DNA of 8,326 nt, taken from assembly GCA_028279155.1 (NCBI GenBank), contig JANQST010000319.1, forward strand, positions 1 to 8,326, in the 5' to 3' direction. The notes under the pieces are model-generated. The model was not told the origin of the DNA. It worked only from the letters and a program-made list of their open reading frames with translations, and ran no database searches. Below, in pieces: positions 5,921 to 8,326 of the stretch. How positions within the stretch are numbered: the stretch's first letter is position 1; every line of letters starts with the position of its first letter. The DNA comes from Cyclobacteriaceae bacterium. Lineage in GTDB: Bacteria; Bacteroidota; Bacteroidia; Cytophagales; Cyclobacteriaceae. Both the position numbers and the translations under genes were made by a program.

Positions 5921-7329
5921 CAGATTACGGTTTCTGGTCTCTCATCCCACCAGTTCTTGCTATTGGTTTAGCTATTCGCACGAAACAAGTTGTATTCTCA
6001 CTTTCAGTGGGAATCTTCATTGGCTACCTCATCATCAGTCAGGGTAACCTTTTCACCGGATTTCTAGGAACAGTAGAAGCCTTTACGAACGTCTTCCAAA
6101 GCAAGAACAACACCCGAACAATTATTCTGACACTCATTATCGGAGCAATGATTCAATTGATCAAATACTCGGGTGGAATCAATGGGTTTATTAACTGGGT
6201 TCAGAAACGACTTGAACAGAAAGTCAATTTCGAACGAAAGCTACAAGCAACTACAGCGCTTACTGGCTTTCTCATCTTTGTTGAATCTAACATATCTATA
6301 CTTACAGTAGGTACCATCTTCAGACCACTTTTTGACAAGCATAAAATTGCACGAGAAAAACTGGCTTATTTGGCAGACTCCAGTTCTGCTCCTGCTTGTA
6401 TTATTTTTCCTCTCAACGCATGGGGGGCATACATTATGGGACTATTGATGATCTATGAACAACTGGACCCGTTTAAAACACTGATCTTCTCAATACCTTT
6501 TAACTTTTACGCGATACTAACCCTGATTATGGTCTTCTGGATTTCTCTTTCAGGAAAAGATTTCAGCACCATGAAGAAAGTGGTTGAAGAGAGCAAAAAA
6601 ATTGAGTCTTCAGATATTGATGGTGATAATTCCTCTGCACCTTTCAATATGGTTGTACCTATTTCAGTGATGGTCTTAGTGATGCCTTTCTTCCTGGTAT
6701 ATTCGGGATGGGATGCACAAGCAACTGGTTCCCTATCAGATAAAATATGGTATAGCATTGGAAATGGATCTGGATCTGAATCAGTATTGAATGCCTGCTT
6801 TACCGCATTTTTCGTGGCGATAGGCATGTACTTTTTTCAAAAAAGACTTACAATCAAATCACTTTTAGAAGAATCATTCAAAGGCATGAACGAGATGCTG
6901 GTCATGGCTATTCTGATGGTTTTGGCCTTCGCAATTGGAAATCTTTGTAACGAACTTGGAACTGGAATTTATGTATCAAGAGTAACTCAATCATGGCTGA
7001 TACCTGAAATTGCGCCTGCACTAGTATTTGTAATCAGTGCATTCATTGCATTTTCAACAGGTACCTCCTGGGGCACTTTTGCCATAATGATGTCTATTGC
7101 TCTTCCGTTGAACTTTGCGATTGATTCTAATCTATATCTAATGGTAGCAGCCGTCCTTGGAGGGGGAGTTTTTGGGGATCATTGCTCGCCAATTTCAGAC
7201 ACAACATTGATCGCATCACTTGCATCTGGATGTGATCACATAGATCACGTAAGAACGCAGCTTCCATATGCCCTGATTACGGGTGGGATCGCATTCGTAT
7301 TCTATCTTATCTCAGGGTTTATCTTCTAG
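5917..7329 (+). CDS. NhaC-family Na+/H+ antiporter
   Basis: A 470-residue inner-membrane protein with about 11-12 hydrophobic segments. By family it exchanges cytoplasmic Na+ for external H+, supporting salt tolerance and pH balance; some relatives exchange organic acids, so the precise substrates are inferred. The family hallmarks lie in the C-terminal half: STGTSWGTFA (380-389), then GGGVFGDHCSPISDTT (415-430), followed by ASGCDHIDHVRTQLPYA (436-452). The N-terminal half holds FVESNISILTVG (121-132) and DSSSAPACIIFPLNAWGAY (154-172). These are intramembrane helix breaks typical of this group. A charged cytoplasmic-type loop (214-240) separates the halves. The ATG at 5917 overlaps the preceding lipoprotein stop and places the first membrane helix at residues 6-20, so the start is secure. 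The TAG stop shares the palindrome CTAG with the opposing gene and no terminator lies between them. Confidence 0.92.
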   Translation: MTDYGFWSLIPPVLAIGLAIRTKQVVFSLSVGIFIGYLIISQGNLFTGFLGTVEAFTNVFQSKNNTRTIILTLIIGAMIQLIKYSGGINGFINWVQKRLEQKVNFERKLQATTALTGFLIFVESNISILTVGTIFRPLFDKHKIAREKLAYLADSSSAPACIIFPLNAWGAYIMGLLMIYEQLDPFKTLIFSIPFNFYAILTLIMVFWISLSGKDFSTMKKVVEESKKIESSDIDGDNSSAPFNMVVPISVMVLVMPFFLVYSGWDAQATGSLSDKIWYSIGNGSGSESVLNACFTAFFVAIGMYFFQKRLTIKSLLEESFKGMNEMLVMAILMVLAFAIGNLCNELGTGIYVSRVTQSWLIPEIAPALVFVISAFIAFSTGTSWGTFAIMMSIALPLNFAIDSNLYLMVAAVLGGGVFGDHCSPISDTTLIASLASGCDHIDHVRTQLPYALITGGIAFVFYLISGFIF

Positions 7330-7919
7330 GAACAGTAGTCGCCAATAGCGTTGTCTGCACCTTCTGTATTTAAGGCCTTGGCTCTTTTAAAATCTTCGCA
7401 AGCAGATTTAAACCTACTCTTCCCAATCTTCAGTGCACCACGGTACAAGAATGCTTCTCCATATGATTTATCAATGGAAATTGCATTATTATAGAATTCG
7501 AGCGCTTGATCCGCATAACCCAATTGATGAGCAGCTCGTGCAGATAGGAAATGGGCCTTTGCTGAGTTTTCATTTTGTTTTACCGCAGCACCAGCATGAA
7601 TAAGTGCCTTGCTATAATTTTTTTGTTCATATGCAATTTTAGACAAGCTCAAAAAAGCATTGACATGATTAGGGTCAACTTTAACAATCTTCTCAAAATC
7701 CGCAATCGCTTTATTATAGATTCCGAGCTCTTCATACGAACGCCCTCGATTATATAAGAAAGCAGTATTATCAGGATCTGTAGCCAACAGCTCAGAATAT
7801 TCGCTAACCGCTTGTTCAAATTCTCCAGCTTCGAAAAGAGCATCTCCTTTACTCTTACTCGTATTAACTTCCCCGCATCCTATTAGGAAGACAACAACAA
7901 TGCTTAAAATGTATTTCAT
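7326..7919 (-). CDS. TPR-repeat lipoprotein
   Basis: A 197-residue predicted lipoprotein built almost wholly of tetratricopeptide repeats, which usually serve as protein-binding scaffolds. I chose the ATG at 7919, which begins MKYILSIVVVFLIGC with the lipobox LIGC (12-15); a TTG at 7940 lies inside the promoter -7 box. Residue +2 is glycine, favouring outer-membrane sorting. About five repeats run from residue 24 to the end, with TPR-type residues such as GDALFEAGEFEQAVSEY and NRGRSYEELGIYNKAIADF, and an alanine-rich middle. The last repeat ends ACEDF....A.......A...I.DYC, a C-terminal pattern common in Bacteroidota TPR proteins, with cysteines C174 and C196 that could pair. The partner is unknown. 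The gene runs tail to tail into the antiporter gene, both stops lying in one CTAG. It appears to have its own promoter, separate from dapD upstream. Confidence 0.9.
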   Translation of the reverse strand: MKYILSIVVVFLIGCGEVNTSKSKGDALFEAGEFEQAVSEYSELLATDPDNTAFLYNRGRSYEELGIYNKAIADFEKIVKVDPNHVNAFLSLSKIAYEQKNYSKALIHAGAAVKQNENSAKAHFLSARAAHQLGYADQALEFYNNAISIDKSYGEAFLYRGALKIGKSRFKSACEDFKRAKALNTEGADNAIGDYCS

Positions 7920-7937
7920 TTGTTTTTTCAAAGGGCG

Positions 7938-7968
7938 CAAATGTAAGGTTTAACCCAGCAAATTCAAT
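7938..7968 (-). promoter_or_regulatory. Putative promoter for the TPR lipoprotein gene
   Basis: Read on the minus strand, ATTG (7968-7965, one mismatch to TTTG) precedes an exact -7 box TACATTTG (7945-7938) by 19 bp. Transcription would begin near 7932, giving a short leader of about 12 bases before the ATG at 7919. The other bases of the 110-bp gap to dapD (7920-8029) hold no clear terminator. Confidence 0.5.
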
Positions 7969-8029
7969 ACTGCCTGAACGATTAATTGGAATTGGAGTTC
8001 TCTAAGAGTATAAATGAACAATCAGGGCA

Positions 8030-8326
8030 TTACACGGAAACATCATTTTGCCTCAACGCGTCATTCAATGAAGTTTTTTTATCCGTACTCTCTTTTCTTT
8101 TTCCAATGATAAGGGCACACGGAACCTGGAATTCTCCAGCCGGGAATTTCTTTGGCATTGTACCAGGAATTACAACCGATCTTTCCGGCACATATCCTTT
8201 ATGCTCAACAGGTGAATCACCTGTCACATCAATGATTTTCGAACTTGCCGTCAAAACCACATTTGCTCCTAGAACCGCCTCTTTACCTACTCTAACTCCT
8301 TCAACCACGATACACCTGGAACCGAT
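8030..8326 (-). CDS. dapD: 2,3,4,5-tetrahydropyridine-2,6-dicarboxylate N-succinyltransferase, 3' part
   Basis: DapD transfers succinyl from succinyl-CoA to tetrahydrodipicolinate, giving N-succinyl-2-amino-6-ketopimelate, in the succinylase branch of lysine and meso-diaminopimelate synthesis in the cytoplasm. The frame is open to the window edge and 98 C-terminal residues are visible of a family length near 270. They include the end of the left-handed beta-helix (GSRCIVVEGVRVGKEAVLG, then ANVVLTASSKIIDVTGD) and the conserved tail KGYVPERSVVIPGT, followed by KKFPAGEFQVPCALIIGKR and TSLNDALR. This tail is highly characteristic of DapD and distinguishes it from other hexapeptide transferases. 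The GTG at 8308 is an internal valine codon, not a start, because ATC GGT TCC AGG TGT ATC precedes it in frame. The stop is TAA at 8032-8030. Confidence 0.95.
   Translation of the reverse strand: MGSRCIVVEGVRVGKEAVLGANVVLTASSKIIDVTGDSPVEHKGYVPERSVVIPGTMPKKFPAGEFQVPCALIIGKRKESTDKKTSLNDALRQNDVSV

Noticed and set aside
7920..7940. TTG start at 7940 for the TPR lipoprotein
   Set aside because: The codon overlaps the exact -7 box TACATTTG, and the ATG at 7919 gives a standard lipoprotein signal.
7971..8029. TGCCTGA / TCAGGGCA inverted repeat downstream of dapD
   Set aside because: The arms are about 44 bp apart, contain a bulge and are not followed by a T-run on the minus strand, so it is unlikely to terminate dapD transcription.
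1..8326. Search for a defence, mobile or biosynthetic system
   Set aside because: No nuclease, helicase, toxin-antitoxin, recombinase, reverse transcriptase or synthase-like protein is present, and no long repeats or att-like ends were seen; gene content is metabolic, transport and envelope.

Overview
The window looks like ordinary chromosomal DNA from a Bacteroidota bacterium, probably a marine or saline member of the Cytophagales or a relative. The order-level placement is inference. Supporting signs are a moderate-to-low GC content by eye, genes without Shine-Dalgarno sequences, promoter boxes of the Bacteroidota TAnnTTTG type, many small lipoproteins and secreted proteins, and an exported protein whose tail resembles a type IX secretion sorting domain. 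I see no tRNA, rRNA, CRISPR array, insertion sequence, integrase or phage gene.

Left part (1-2930, plus strand): the 3' three-quarters of a long-form, VLCAD-like acyl-CoA dehydrogenase gene, closed by a very clean intrinsic terminator. After it comes a promoter-like site and a gene for a soluble protein of about 481 residues. That protein belongs to a conserved family whose function I do not know.

Middle (3003-5224): a neurotransmitter:sodium symporter (NSS) family transporter with its own TATATTTG promoter box. It converges, with only 14 bp between, on a minus-strand gene for a secreted protein with a C-terminal sorting-domain-like tail.

Right part (5375-8326): a small DUF4136-like lipoprotein overlaps an NhaC-family Na+/H+ antiporter by ATGA, making a two-gene operon. 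The antiporter gene meets a minus-strand TPR lipoprotein gene tail to tail, and both stop codons are read from one palindromic CTAG. At the right edge is the 3' third of dapD on the minus strand (lysine and peptidoglycan precursor synthesis).

Functionally these are separate housekeeping and transport units rather than one pathway. The loosest common theme is sodium: one Na+-driven uptake carrier and one Na+ extruder lie about 1.5 kb apart. I found no convincing new multi-gene system. The best leads are the unknown 481-residue family, the secreted protein with the CTD-like tail, the lipoprotein-antiporter coupling and the missing gate arginine in the NSS transporter.
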